From the NCBI GenBank assembly GCA_035308025.1, contig DATGHL010000029.1:62001-126000 (forward strand): DNA of 64,000 bases, read 5' to 3'. The stretch is from Candidatus Binataceae bacterium (GTDB taxonomy: Bacteria; Desulfobacterota; Binatia; Binatales; Binataceae). How positions within the stretch are numbered: position 1 is the first letter of the stretch; every line of letters starts with the position of its first letter. Positions 42,741 to 63,526 of the stretch are shown here, piece after piece. Under the pieces are notes generated by a model that saw only the letters and a list, made by a program, of their open reading frames with translations, was not told the DNA's origin and did no database searches. The translations under genes were made by a program, and so were the position numbers.

Positions 42741-43411
42741 TTGCCACCCCCGAGACGCGCTTCCACGGCCCGCGCGGTCTCCGCAGTCATCAGCAACTGA
42801 TCGTAGTTCAGCACGTCGAAGACATTCAGCCCGGCGAGCGAGAGAATCTTGTGCGCCGCGAGATTGCGCGCCGCCCGCGCGAAAACGGCGTCCTCTGCCG
42901 AGACCACGATCAGCGCGTGCGTCAAACCGAGCGCCGCCAGCGCCGCATTCGCAGCTTTGGTCTTGGGCTCCGTAAGTTCCAGCCGTTCGACAACAATCAT
43001 ATGGCCACTGGCCGCGCGATCGGCGATCGCCAATGCAAGTGCGCGCCGCCAGGCCTTTTTGGGCATCTTGTACGAATAGTCGCGCGGCTGCGGCCCGAAA
43101 ATTTTGCCGCCGTGACGCCATAGCGGCGAACGGGTCGAGCCGGCTCGCGCCCGCCCGGTGCCTTTTTGCCGCCACGGCTTCCGCCCGCCGCCCGAGATAA
43201 AGCCTTTAGTCTTGGTCGAGGCCGTGCCGGCGCGCCGCTTCGCGAGTTGCATCCGCACCGCTTCGTGCATCAGCGAGGCGTCGGCGTCGCTGCGGAAGAT
43301 CGAGCCCGAAAGCTCGAAGTCGCCCTGCCGCTCACGCGCCGCCGAGTACATCGGGACTTTCATGGGCGCCTTGACGCCGTCCGCAGTTGCCACGCTCGTC
43401 GTCTCATCCAT
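42737..43411 (-). CDS. rplD: 50S ribosomal protein L4
   Basis: The 224-residue protein has the internal loop STRSPLWRHGGKIFGPQPRDY entering the exit tunnel and the earlier GRKPWRQKGTGRARAG signature. It is longer than E. coli L4 (201), mainly at the N-terminus (METTS-type low-complexity start). It overlaps rplC by 8 bp and rplW by 4 bp. In E. coli L4 autoregulates the S10 operon. Confidence 0.97.
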   Translation of the reverse strand: MDETTSVATADGVKAPMKVPMYSAARERQGDFELSGSIFRSDADASLMHEAVRMQLAKRRAGTASTKTKGFISGGGRKPWRQKGTGRARAGSTRSPLWRHGGKIFGPQPRDYSYKMPKKAWRRALALAIADRAASGHMIVVERLELTEPKTKAANAALAALGLTHALIVVSAEDAVFARAARNLAAHKILSLAGLNVFDVLNYDQLLMTAETARAVEARLGGGK

Positions 43412-44069
43412 CGGCCTGCCCCTGCGTGAAGCGCTGCCCGCTGGACGCGTGCCGGACGATCACCAGACCGCCGTCAGGACCGGGCACCGCCCCGCTGACC
43501 GCAACCGCATGATCTTCGGCGAGAATCTCGACAATTTTCAGATTGAGCACCGTCGCCAACTCATTGCCCATCTGCCCCGCCATCCGCATCCCTTTGCGTA
43601 CGCGTCCAGGATATGAGCGATTACCAATCGAACCGCCGTGGCGAAAATATTCGTGCGTACCGCGCATCATCGGAAAGCCGGCGAAGTGATGCCGCTTGAT
43701 GACGCCGGCGTAGCCGTGCCCTTTCGAGACGCCGGAGACGTCGATGGTATCGCCCGCCTTGAAGACATCGGTCGCCGCCAGCATCTGGCCGAGCTTGAGT
43801 TCGCCCTCGCCACGCGTCTTGAACTCCCGCGTTGCGATCCCCGCCGCGACTTCGGCCTTTTGAAAATGGCCGCGTTGCGGCGCGGTCACGCGCGACAGCT
43901 TGCGCTTGCCCCAGGTCACCTGGATAGCCTCGTAGCCGTCGGTGCCTGCAGTCTTAATCTGCGTCACCGCGCACGGCCCCAATTGGATGACGGTCACGGC
44001 CTGCACGCGGCCGCTGGCGTCGCCAATCTGGGTCATGCCCAATTTTTTTCCAATCAATCCGCTCAGCAC
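43404..44069 (-). CDS. rplC: 50S ribosomal protein L3
   Basis: At 221 residues it starts [17 protein letters not shown] and contains the methylated-Gln region [21 protein letters not shown]3 starts assembly and reaches the peptidyl-transferase centre. It begins 21 bp after rpsJ and overlaps rplD. Confidence 0.98.
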   Translation of the reverse strand: MLSGLIGKKLGMTQIGDASGRVQAVTVIQLGPCAVTQIKTAGTDGYEAIQVTWGKRKLSRVTAPQRGHFQKAEVAAGIATREFKTRGEGELKLGQMLAATDVFKAGDTIDVSGVSKGHGYAGVIKRHHFAGFPMMRGTHEYFRHGGSIGNRSYPGRVRKGMRMAGQMGNELATVLNLKIVEILAEDHAVAVSGAVPGPDGGLVIVRHASSGQRFTQGQADG

Positions 44070-44090
44070 GGGACTTCTCTCATCACGGGG

Positions 44091-44411
44091 CTACTCGAGT
44101 TTGATTTCCACGTCCACGCCGGCGGCAAGATCGAGCTTGCCCAGCGCGTCGATAGTCTGTTGGGTCGGTTCGAGCACATCCAGCAGCCGCTTATGCGTGC
44201 GAATCTCGAAATGTTCCCGTGATTTCTTGTCCACGTGCGGCGAGCGGTTCACCGTAAAGCGCTCGATCCGGGTCGGCAGCGGAATCGGCCCGGCGACGCG
44301 GCCGCCGGTGCGCCGAATCGTATCCACGATCTCGCGCACCGACTGATCGAGCAGCCGGTAGTCGTACGCCTTCAGGCGTATCCGGATCTTTTCGTTCATC
44401 CCAGAAGCCAC
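44091..44411 (-). CDS. rpsJ: 30S ribosomal protein S10
   Basis: S10 (NusE) works in the 30S head and in antitermination with NusB. The motifs [16 protein letters not shown] and [29 protein letters not shown] are standard. A GTG at 44411 with GAGG eight bases upstream gives 106 residues; the ATG at 44399 gives 102, which starts more like other S10 proteins. It is 28 bp after tuf. Confidence 0.96.
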   Translation of the reverse strand: MASGMNEKIRIRLKAYDYRLLDQSVREIVDTIRRTGGRVAGPIPLPTRIERFTVNRSPHVDKKSREHFEIRTHKRLLDVLEPTQQTIDALGKLDLAAGVDVEIKLE

Positions 44412-44439
44412 TATGCCAACCTCGTGCTCGCCGCCCGCC

Positions 44440-45639
<1,200 letters not shown>

Positions 45640-45715
45640 GATATGCCCTCCGGTTCTTGACCCCTTTATGCTAAAAGATAGCAGCCTCTAAGCTGAAATT
45701 TGACCCGCGTTGCGC

Positions 45716-47803
<2,088 letters not shown>

Positions 47804-47835
47804 AGAACTAAAGAATCTAACCCTGAATTCCCGGA

Positions 47836-48306
47836 TTACCAGCGATAGTGCGCAAAGGCCCGGTTGGCCTCGGCCATCCGATGAGTATCTTCGCGCTTTT
47901 TCACGGCGCCGCCGCGATTCGCGCCGGCCTCGAGGATTTCGTTGGCCAGCCGCTCGACCATAGATTTCTCGCCGCGCGCCCGCGCCGCCGTCACCATCCA
48001 GCGCATCGCCAGCGAGTTGCGCCGCAGCGGCCGCACCTCGACCGGCACCTGGTAGTTCGCGCCGCCGACCCGCCGTGAGCGCACTTCGACCGCCGGCCGC
48101 ACGTTATCCAGCGCCCGCTTGAAGACCGTCAGGCCGTCCTCTTTGGCGCGCTCGGCAACCAACTCCAGCGCGCCGTAGAAAATCAACTCGGCCGTGGACT
48201 TCTTGCCGCGCTCCATCACCACGTTCATGAACTTCGCTACCGTGCGATCATGAAACTTGGGATCCGGGATGGCCTCGCGAACCCGAGCCTGTCCTTTGCG
48301 CGACAT
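47836..48306 (-). CDS. rpsG: 30S ribosomal protein S7
   Basis: The 156-residue protein starts [18 protein letters not shown] and has [19 protein letters not shown] and the C-terminal AHYRW. It binds the 3' major domain of 16S rRNA; in E. coli it represses the str operon. It lies between rpsL (61 bp) and fusA. Confidence 0.98.
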   Translation of the reverse strand: MSRKGQARVREAIPDPKFHDRTVAKFMNVVMERGKKSTAELIFYGALELVAERAKEDGLTVFKRALDNVRPAVEVRSRRVGGANYQVPVEVRPLRRNSLAMRWMVTAARARGEKSMVERLANEILEAGANRGGAVKKREDTHRMAEANRAFAHYRW

Positions 48307-48367
48307 AAAATTCCTGCTTCGATTCCTACTTCAATGTTTGGCGGCGTAACTGCTTACTGGGCTTTTG

Positions 48368-48739
<372 letters not shown>

Positions 48740-48883
48740 TTTTGCCTTTCTTACTCTTCAAGTTCTTCGGCGCAGCGCCCTGCTGCATCGCCTTTAGTCT
48801 GCTGGTCGAATCGCGGTAGCCCATATCAGATGACAGGTTTGGCTATCGCCCGGACGGATCGTTACAAGCGCGTCCCAAGCAAA

Positions 48884-48909
48884 CCCCCAAGGACGCTCGC
48901 CCTTGGGGG
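48884..48909 (-). terminator. Intrinsic terminator after rpoC
   Basis: On the minus strand CCCCCAAGG-GCGAGCGT-CCTTGGGGG forms a perfect 9-bp stem with an 8-base loop. It is followed by TTTGCTTGGG and lies 36 bp after the rpoC stop. It separates the rpoBC unit from rpsL, so the str genes probably have their own promoter in the following 140 bp, where I find no clear -35/-10 pair. Confidence 0.75.
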
Positions 48910-48944
48910 AAGCATTAAGATGTATATGTATCGCGCCCCGCCTG

Positions 48945-53255
<4,311 letters not shown>

Positions 53256-53392
53256 AACTGCTTACTCTCCTTCTGCTACATGCTGCTGACGTTGTGTCTC
53301 AGCGAGATTCGACCGATCGGACGTCCTACCGAGTCCACGCCCCGTCCCGCGGCGAAAGCCGGCGCGCTGCCGTAAGCGCAGGTGCGGATGCA

Positions 53393-57514
<4,122 letters not shown>

Positions 57515-57586
57515 TGGTACCTCATCCGGCCGCCGCTCGAGGAGCGCCGCGCCGCCGGGTGTGTTAGCGGCTGTTTAAGAATATCG

Positions 57587-57611
57587 CGCACGCACCATCA
57601 CGGCGCGTGCG
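57587..57611 (-). promoter_or_regulatory. Hairpin in the rplL-rpoB intercistronic region (possible attenuator)
   Basis: CGCACGC and GCGTGCG form a 7-bp stem around an 11-base loop in the 223-bp gap between rplL and rpoB. In E. coli the same gap holds an attenuator that lowers rpoBC expression relative to rplJL. No T-run follows, so the role is inferred only from position. Confidence 0.4.
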
Positions 57612-57737
57612 TCGGAAATCCCCCGCTTCGAATTGCGTAAACGGGCAAACGGCCGCCGCGCTGACGGAGAATACCGCCTGCGCTGCCGCTCACCGTTCTA
57701 TGATGCCCGGACTGAACTGCCAAAAAAGCGCCGGCTC

Positions 57738-58136
57738 CTACTTCAACTCGACTCCGCCCCCGACATCTTCAAGCTTCTTTTTGATCTCCTCCGCCTCGGC
57801 CTTGTTGACGCCTTCCTTGACCGCCTTCGGCGCGCCGTCCACCAGGTCTTTGGCCTCTTTGAGTCCCAACCCGGTCAGCTCACGCACGACTTTGATCACC
57901 TGGATCTTCTTGTCGCCCGCCGCTGTCAACATCACGGTAAACTCGTCCTTCTCAGCCGCCGGCGCCGCCGCCGCGGCTCCCGCCGCACCCGGCGCAGCCA
58001 CCATCGCGACCGGCGCCGCCGCCGACACTCCAAGCTCTTGTTCGAGCTCTTTGACGAGGGCCGCTGCATCTAACAGGCTCAGATTTTTGAGATAATCCTT
58101 GACCTGATCGCGGCTTAACGATCCTGCTTCTTCCAT
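57738..58136 (-). CDS. rplL: 50S ribosomal protein L7/L12
   Basis: From the ATG at 58136 (upstream GAGGGAAG) it is 132 residues; an in-frame TTG seven codons earlier is less likely. It has the N-terminal dimerisation helix [22 protein letters not shown], an Ala-rich hinge and the C-terminal factor-binding domain [23 protein letters not shown]. It forms the stalk that recruits GTPase factors. Confidence 0.97.
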   Translation of the reverse strand: MEEAGSLSRDQVKDYLKNLSLLDAAALVKELEQELGVSAAAPVAMVAAPGAAGAAAAAPAAEKDEFTVMLTAAGDKKIQVIKVVRELTGLGLKEAKDLVDGAPKAVKEGVNKAEAEEIKKKLEDVGGGVELK

Positions 58137-58272
58137 CTTCCCTCTGTCTCCTTCCAATCAATAAGCGCCGCGCGGACGATGTGGGAGCGCCTCGCGACTA
58201 TCAAACAAACCGCTTTCAAACAAACCGCTTTCTCGAACTAAACCTTGCTCCAAATTACTTCGACGATATTTC

Positions 58273-58881
58273 TTATGCCTGCCCAGTTGTTTCCGCTTCG
58301 ACCGGCGCAGCATCAGCCCCGACGCCCTCCGCAGGAACCGTGGGCGCCGCGTCCGCCACTGCGCTTTCGCCGGCTTTCTTGCCGATCGCGTCGATCAGCC
58401 GTGCCAACCCCGACGCCGGCTCATTCAGCAGCCGCACGAGCTGCGTCGCAGGCGCCTGCAGCAGGCCCAGTAGCTGTCCGAAGATCACCTCGCGCGCCGG
58501 CAACTGCGCCAACGCCGCGATCTCCTCCGCCGTCAACGGCTTGCCGTCGAGCACGCCGCCCCGCACCTTGAACTTCTCGCCCAGATCCTTGAACGAACCG
58601 ACCGTCTTGGCCAGCTCGACCGGATTGGTGTAGCTCACGATAAGCCCGATCGGCCCGCCAAGGCTGGTTTCGAGCGCGGCGAAGGCCGTCTGCTTGATCG
58701 CCAGCCGCATCAAGGTGTTTTTCGCCACCTGCAACTCGCTGTCGATCGCGCGCAGCCGCCGGCGCATGTCGTCCGATTCACCCGCGGTCATCCCACGATG
58801 CTCCGCCAGCAGCGCCATTTTGGCCCGCCCCAGGTTCGCCGTCAGCCGTTGAACGATTTCGGTCTTTTGCTCTTTCTTCAT
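58273..58881 (-). CDS. rplJ: 50S ribosomal protein L10
   Basis: The 202-residue protein has the L10 core AKMALLAEHRGMTAGESDDMRRRLR and NTLMRLAIKQTAF. It is longer than E. coli L10 (165); the excess is an Ala/Val/Glu-rich C-terminal tail beyond the L7/L12-binding helix. It anchors L7/L12 to the ribosome and in E. coli autoregulates this operon. It starts 36 bp after rplA. Confidence 0.96.
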   Translation of the reverse strand: MKKEQKTEIVQRLTANLGRAKMALLAEHRGMTAGESDDMRRRLRAIDSELQVAKNTLMRLAIKQTAFAALETSLGGPIGLIVSYTNPVELAKTVGSFKDLGEKFKVRGGVLDGKPLTAEEIAALAQLPAREVIFGQLLGLLQAPATQLVRLLNEPASGLARLIDAIGKKAGESAVADAAPTVPAEGVGADAAPVEAETTGQA

Positions 58882-58917
58882 CGCGATCGCTTTCTATCGG
58901 GGTCTGCGGACCACCGC

Positions 58918-59631
58918 CTACGCGGCCGCCGCAGCGCCCGTGCGGGCCGCACTGGCCGTATCGACGCGAACGCCTGGACCCATGGTTGACGAGACTGCGA
59001 CGCTCTTTACGTAATTGCCCTTGGCGGTCGAGGGCTTCGAACGGGCAATCGCGCCCAACAGCGCATGAGCATTCTCGGCCAGCTTCTCGCCGCCAAAACT
59101 GATCTTGCCGATCCGCACGTGGACCACGCCAGCCTTGTCAACCCGATAATCAACCTTGCCGGCCTTGACCTCCTGCACCGCCTTCGCGACATCGAAGGTA
59201 ACGGTCCCGACGCGTGGATTCGGCATCAGGCCGCGCGGCCCCAGAATCTTGCCGATTCGCCCGACCGCGCCCATGATATCCGGCGTCGCGATTACCCGAT
59301 CGAAATCCAGCCAGTTCTCTTCCTGGATCTTCTTGATCAAGTCCTCGCCGCCGACGAAGTCTGCGCCCGCATCACGCCCCTCTTTTTCTTTCTCACCCTT
59401 GGCCAGCACCAGCACCCGAAAAACCTTGCCGGTGCCGTTGGGCAGCACTACCGTGCCGCGAACGTTCTGATCGGCTTGCCGCGGATCGACGCCCAACCGC
59501 ACCGCCAGCTCGACCGTCTCGTCGAACTTCGCGACTTTGTTCGCGACGACTAACGCCAGCGCCTCTTCGAGCGGATAGCGCTTTTCCTGATCAACATTCT
59601 TCGCCGCGTTGGCGTATTTCTTTCCAGCCAT
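58918..59631 (-). CDS. rplA: 50S ribosomal protein L1
   Basis: The 237-residue protein has [22 protein letters not shown] and [25 protein letters not shown], the L1 signature. It forms the mobile stalk at the E site. E. coli L1 is 234 residues. It is 66 bp after rplK. Confidence 0.98.
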   Translation of the reverse strand: MAGKKYANAAKNVDQEKRYPLEEALALVVANKVAKFDETVELAVRLGVDPRQADQNVRGTVVLPNGTGKVFRVLVLAKGEKEKEGRDAGADFVGGEDLIKKIQEENWLDFDRVIATPDIMGAVGRIGKILGPRGLMPNPRVGTVTFDVAKAVQEVKAGKVDYRVDKAGVVHVRIGKISFGGEKLAENAHALLGAIARSKPSTAKGNYVKSVAVSSTMGPGVRVDTASAARTGAAAAA

Positions 59632-59697
59632 TTTTTTCAGCGTCCTTATCTCGATGCGCCCAGTCTCGACGATCCCGTTTCCGAGCCTCGGCCCCCC

Positions 59698-60123
59698 TCA
59701 CTCCGCTATTTCGATCCCCATCGAGCGCGCCGTACCCTCAACCGTCTTCATCGCTGCGGCGACGTCGCGCGCCGACAAATCCTTCGACTTGGTCTTGGCG
59801 ATCTCCTCGACCTGTTTGCGCGAGACCTTGCCGACCTTGTTCTTGTTCGGTGTCGGCGAACCCTTTTCGAGTCCCGCCGCCTTCAGCAACAATATCGACG
59901 CTGGCGGACTCTTGGTGACAAAGGTGAAGGAGCGATCGGCGTAAACCGTCACGATCACCGGAATCACCAGCCCCTGCATCGCCTGGGTCTGGGCGTTGAA
60001 GGACTTGCAGAACTCCATGATATTCACCCCGCGCTGACCCAGCGCAGGGCCCACCGGCGGCGACGGATTCGCCGCCCCAGCCGGGATTTGCAGTTTAATC
60101 TGCCCGGTTATCTTTTTTGACAT
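59698..60123 (-). CDS. rplK: 50S ribosomal protein L11
   Basis: The 141-residue protein starts [43 protein letters not shown] and has the C-terminal RNA-binding [21 protein letters not shown]. It is needed for RelA activation in E. coli. It lies 79 bp after nusG. Confidence 0.98.
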   Translation of the reverse strand: MSKKITGQIKLQIPAGAANPSPPVGPALGQRGVNIMEFCKSFNAQTQAMQGLVIPVIVTVYADRSFTFVTKSPPASILLLKAAGLEKGSPTPNKNKVGKVSRKQVEEIAKTKSKDLSARDVAAAMKTVEGTARSMGIEIAE

Positions 60124-60202
60124 TCTCTTATTCGCGCTGCCGACGTCTTAGCGGCGCCATTGGCCGCCGTTCGCACTCCCCCGAGAGCAACTGCACGGTC
60201 CC

Positions 60203-60772
60203 TTACGACTTCTCTACCTGCACGAACTCCAGCTCGACCGGGGTGGCCCGGCCAAAAATCGAAATCAGCACGCGGACCTTGCCCTTCTCCGGCCGGACTT
60301 CCTCGACCGTGCCGTTGAAATCCTGAAAGGGGCCGTTGATCACCTTGACCGCCTCGCCGACCTCGAACAGCACCTTGGGCTTCGGCCGCAGCGCCCCTTC
60401 CTCCATCTGCTGGCGGATCGCCATGACTTCGGACTCGGGAACTTCCGGCGGCGTCGTCGCATGACCGACGAAGCCGGTCACCTTCGGCGTATTCTTGACC
60501 ACGTGCCAGGTCTCTTCGTCGAGCTGCATGTTGACGAACATGTAGCCCGGAAAAAACTTGCGGCTCGAGACCTTGCGCTCGCCCCCCTTGCCCAGCTCCT
60601 GCACCCGCTCGACCGGCACCACCACGTCGCCGAATTTGTCCTCGACCTTAAGCGAGCGTACCCGCTCTTCGAGCGCCGCCTTGGCCTTCTGCTCGAAGCC
60701 TGAGTAGGTGTGCACGATGTACCATTTCTTGCCCGCGGCCGGCGTGGGCTCGATACTCGCTGCGTCCGCCAT
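60203..60772 (-). CDS. nusG: Transcription termination/antitermination factor NusG
   Basis: From the ATG at 60772 it is 189 residues; a TTG four codons upstream is less likely. The NGN domain starts KWYIVHTYSGFEQKA and contains FFPGYMFVNMQLDEE. The KOW domain has FEVGEAVKVINGPFQDFNGTVEEV. NusG binds RNA polymerase and couples it to Rho or ribosomes. It follows secE by 107 bp. Confidence 0.96.
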   Translation of the reverse strand: MADAASIEPTPAAGKKWYIVHTYSGFEQKAKAALEERVRSLKVEDKFGDVVVPVERVQELGKGGERKVSSRKFFPGYMFVNMQLDEETWHVVKNTPKVTGFVGHATTPPEVPESEVMAIRQQMEEGALRPKPKVLFEVGEAVKVINGPFQDFNGTVEEVRPEKGKVRVLISIFGRATPVELEFVQVEKS

Positions 60773-60879
60773 ATGATCAGCCAATTTTTGCGCAGCCTCT
60801 AAGCAAACTCTTGATGACTTCCGCCCCGCACTGACACGCCGCGCGTCAGCCTAACTTTTCCGTCGGCCCGACCTTTACC

Positions 60880-61083
60880 TCAACCCAGCATCCAGCGGAC
60901 CGCGTGGGTTGCCACCATGTCGGCCATTCCGAGCCACAGCGCAATCACCAGCGTCAGCCCCACCACCACCAGCGTCGCCTGCATAGTTTCGCGCGGCGAC
61001 GGAAAGTGGACCTTGGATAGCTCTGTCCAGGATTCCTGGACAAACGTCGTGCCCTGTTCGAGGTAACTTTTAAGATTAGCCAT
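60880..61083 (-). CDS. secE: Protein translocase subunit SecE
   Basis: The ATG at 61083 gives a 67-residue single-TM SecE, the short form common in bacteria (E. coli has 127 residues and three TM). It has the amphipathic helix SWTELSKVHFPSPRETMQATL and a TM segment VVVGLTLVIALWLGMAD. It clamps SecY in the Sec channel. It lies between tRNA-Trp and nusG, the usual place. Confidence 0.95.
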   Translation of the reverse strand: MANLKSYLEQGTTFVQESWTELSKVHFPSPRETMQATLVVVGLTLVIALWLGMADMVATHAVRWMLG

Positions 61084-61117
61084 TTTCAATCACGCATTCA
61101 AGGGAGGCTGCTAAGTC

Positions 61118-61194
61118 TGGCGGGCCAGGCAGGATTCGAACCTGCAACCCCCGGATTTGGAGTCCGATGCTCTGCCAATTAGAGCTACTGACCC
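61118..61194 (-). tRNA. tRNA-Trp (anticodon CCA)
   Basis: The cloverleaf is complete: acceptor GGGTCAG/CTGGCCC, D arm GCTC/GAGC, anticodon stem TCGGA/TCCGG with loop CTCCAAA, T arm GCAGG/CCTGC with TTCGAAT. Discriminator G and an encoded CCA follow. It lies between rpmG and secE. Confidence 0.97.
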
Positions 61195-61303
61195 TCCCGA
61201 TGCTCATCGGACGCTGTTTCTATCCGTGCGCTCCCGTTCGATCAACTTCGCTCGATCAACCTCTGCCCGACTCGGTTTGCAATTCTGCCTTCTGCCGGGC
61301 CAA

Positions 61304-61456
61304 CTATACTTTGACCTCTTTATGCGCGGTATGACTCCGGCAACTGGGGCAGAATTTCTTAATCTCCAATTTTTCCGTCTGCCGCTTCTTGTTCCGGCTG
61401 GTCGTGTAGTTGCGCCGTTTACAGCCGTCGCATTGCAGTCCGATCAAGTCTCTCAT
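61304..61456 (-). CDS. rpmG: 50S ribosomal protein L33, zinc form
   Basis: The 50-residue protein starts [19 protein letters not shown] and ends with [15 protein letters not shown]; the two CxxC pairs make it the zinc (C+) form. It lies between tRNA-Thr (49 bp) and tRNA-Trp (109 bp), where many bacteria place rpmG ahead of secE. The stop is TAG. Confidence 0.96.
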   Translation of the reverse strand: MRDLIGLQCDGCKRRNYTTSRNKKRQTEKLEIKKFCPSCRSHTAHKEVKV

Positions 61457-61505
61457 GCTCAACCTGCCTCGCCGCCAAAGTTGACGGCCGATTTTTATTT
61501 GCGCA

Positions 61506-61578
<73 letters not shown>

Positions 61579-61642
61579 AAGTCCTTTTTCCGCCTATCCC
61601 TACCAGTTCATCGCGATCGGCGCGTAACCATCCGCCGGAAAT

Positions 61643-61718
61643 TGGAGCGGGAAACGGGATTCGAACCCGCGACCCCGAGCTTGGAAGGCTCGCGCTCTAC
61701 CAACTGAGCTATTCCCGC
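61643..61718 (-). tRNA. tRNA-Gly (anticodon TCC)
   Basis: Acceptor GCGGGAA/TTCCCGC is perfect, the anticodon stem is CGAGC/GCTCG with loop CTTCCAA, T arm GCGGG/CCCGT, and the 3' CCA is encoded. It sits between tRNA-Tyr and tRNA-Thr(GGT). Confidence 0.97.
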
Positions 61719-61753
61719 TCTCCCGGCCGCCCTGATCTCACGCGCCGTAAATT

Positions 61754-61839
61754 TGGTGGAGAGGGGAGGATTCGAACCTCCGAAGGCATTAGCCGGCAGA
61801 TTTACAGTCTGCTCCATTTGGCCACTCTGGAACCTCTCC
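61754..61839 (-). tRNA. tRNA-Tyr (anticodon GTA)
   Basis: A class II tRNA with a long variable arm (86 bases with CCA). Acceptor GGAGAGG/CCTCTCC, anticodon loop TGTAAAT, T arm GGAGG/CCTCC, and an encoded 3' CCA are all present. Confidence 0.97.
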
Positions 61840-61871
61840 GGACATGCCTCCGCCTCGGGTCTGCAACGCGC

Positions 61872-61944
<73 letters not shown>

Positions 61945-61975
61945 CCCGATAACGAAACCGACCCCGAAACCCACC

Positions 61976-62004
61976 TTTTTATTCAGCCGGTCGGCGCCTG
62001 TCAA
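61976..62004 (-). promoter_or_regulatory. Promoter of the tRNA-rpmG-secE-nusG unit
   Basis: On the minus strand TTGACA (62004-61999) is followed after 17 bp by TAAAAA (61981-61976), then a GC-rich stretch GGTGGGTTTCGGGG, as at stable-RNA promoters that respond to ppGpp. The start would lie about 20-25 bp before the first tRNA. Confidence 0.7.
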
Positions 62005-62022
62005 CCGACGTTGCCCTTGCGA

Positions 62023-62922
62023 TTATATGCCGGATGCGGCGTCTGAGGCGCTTGCATCGCCCCCACCTGCGTCACCGCGATCCCGCCGCCGTCCGATCTC
62101 GAACAGGGTCACCGCCGCCGCGACCGAGACGTTGAGCGAGCCGACCCGGCCCCGCATCGGGATACTGACGACGAAATCGGCGTTGCTCTTGACGATTTCG
62201 CGCACCCCGCGATCCTCCGAACCCAGCACGATCGCGAGCCGCCGCGTGACGTCCACTTCGTACAGCGGCGTATCGCCGTGGGGCGCCAGCGCCACCACCC
62301 AGTAACCCTGCGCCTTGAGCGCTTCGAGCGTCTGCGCGACATTACCGCAGCGCGCGATCTGCAGATGAATCCAGGCACCCGCCGAGGCCTTGACCGCGGC
62401 TGGGGTCACGCCGCTGGTGCGATCGCGAGCCAGGACGATTCCGCGCACTCCGGCGCACTCCGCCGAGCGCATGATCGCGCCCAGGTTGCGCGGATCCGTC
62501 ACGCCATCGACAATGAGCAGCGGATCGGGCTTTTGCTCGAGCAATTGCTCCAGCGGTGCATAACTGTACTCCCGCACCGTCGCGATAATTCCCTGATGAC
62601 GCCCCTCGGACCCGGCCATCCGCGCGAGATCGGCATCTTCCGCCTTGACCACGCGGCCACCGGCTTCCCGTACGGCTTCGATCTCGCCACCGAAGCGCTC
62701 GTAGGCGCCGCTCTTCACGAACAACGCCTGGATCGCCGCCGGCGACGCGGCGATCAGCTCGCGCACCGGCTCGACGCCAAAGATAATCTCACCCTGCGCC
62801 GCGCGGGGCGGCTGCGGCGCTCTGCGCTCGGGACCGCCGCGCACCGGCCGCGGTCCGTTATGCGGTCGCGGCACAGTCGAATCCTGGGTCGAATTGAAGC
62901 GCCGCCGTCCACGATTTCTCAT
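62023..62922 (-). CDS. rlmB: 23S rRNA (guanosine 2'-O) methyltransferase, RlmB/TrmH family
   Basis: The 299-residue protein has a basic disordered N-terminus of about 40 residues, an L30e-like substrate-binding domain starting at EIIFGVEPVRELI, and a SPOUT domain. Its three SPOUT motifs are visible as VDGVTDPRNLGAIMRSAE, IVLGSEDRGVRE and IPMRGRVGSLNVSVAAAV. It methylates 2'-O of a guanosine in rRNA (G2251 in E. coli), a site in the P loop. It lies upstream of the tRNA promoter on the same strand. Confidence 0.9.
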   Translation of the reverse strand: MRNRGRRRFNSTQDSTVPRPHNGPRPVRGGPERRAPQPPRAAQGEIIFGVEPVRELIAASPAAIQALFVKSGAYERFGGEIEAVREAGGRVVKAEDADLARMAGSEGRHQGIIATVREYSYAPLEQLLEQKPDPLLIVDGVTDPRNLGAIMRSAECAGVRGIVLARDRTSGVTPAAVKASAGAWIHLQIARCGNVAQTLEALKAQGYWVVALAPHGDTPLYEVDVTRRLAIVLGSEDRGVREIVKSNADFVVSIPMRGRVGSLNVSVAAAVTLFEIGRRRDRGDAGGGDASASDAASGI

Positions 62923-62997
62923 CTATACGAACAATCCCGCGAAGGCTTGCGCACCCCCCCGCTGCCTTTACCTCGACTGCTTTTAAGCCGGCCGCCC

Positions 62998-63408
62998 TTA
63001 AGCTGGCTGCGGTTCCAGCACCATCTGAGTTTGGGTCACGATCCCGAGCAGCCGGCCGTTCTGACCGCTAATCCGCGTCTGCCAGACCATCGTGCGCTTG
63101 CCACGATGGATCGCGACGCATTCCGCAGTAACCGTCGTTCCGACCGGCGCCGGCGCCAGAAAATTGGTCTTCGATTCGATCGTCGTCGTTCCTGCGCCAC
63201 CGGTCAAATTCAGCACGGTCGCGCAGGCGCCCAGCATATCCGCCAGCGCCATCAGTGCGCCACCATGCAGCACTGCCGGAATCGTGCAGAGGTCTTCCCG
63301 CACGCGCATCTGCGCAGCAACGCGCTCAGGACTCGCGAAGGTCAGCTCAATCCCGAGCAGCTTCGCAAACGGCAAATTCTGCTCGCGCAGCGTTTCTAAC
63401 GCATCCAT
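62998..63408 (-). CDS. PaaI-type thioesterase (hotdog fold)
   Basis: The ATG at 63408 has GGGAG six bases upstream and gives 136 residues; the frame runs longer without support. The hotdog-fold motifs are CTIPAVLHGGALMALADMLG and IESKTNFLAPAPVGTTVTAE. Such enzymes hydrolyse acyl- or aryl-CoA thioesters. Next to it on the same strand is a CoA-transferase (stop at 63527), so a shared CoA-thioester pathway is likely; the substrate is unknown. Confidence 0.87.
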   Translation of the reverse strand: MDALETLREQNLPFAKLLGIELTFASPERVAAQMRVREDLCTIPAVLHGGALMALADMLGACATVLNLTGGAGTTTIESKTNFLAPAPVGTTVTAECVAIHRGKRTMVWQTRISGQNGRLLGIVTQTQMVLEPQPA

Positions 63409-63526
63409 CACTCGCTCCCTAATCTGACCTGCTCGCCGACGATGATTCAGACGCGCATCCGCCGAACCGATCATCACCCGGTCGCAACTTGTAGTCCACA
63501 CCGAAACCACCGTCTGTTATCCGCAG

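Noticed and set aside
45683-45695. 13-base word GCAGCCTCTAAGC shared with 60792-60804, both just outside translation genes
   Set aside because: Matches of this length are expected many times by chance in 64 kb, and there is no conserved structure around them.
62022-62027. Exact TATAAT on the minus strand at the end of rlmB
   Set aside because: No acceptable -35 lies 16-18 bp upstream; the TTGACA-17-TAAAAA site nearer to the tRNAs is better.
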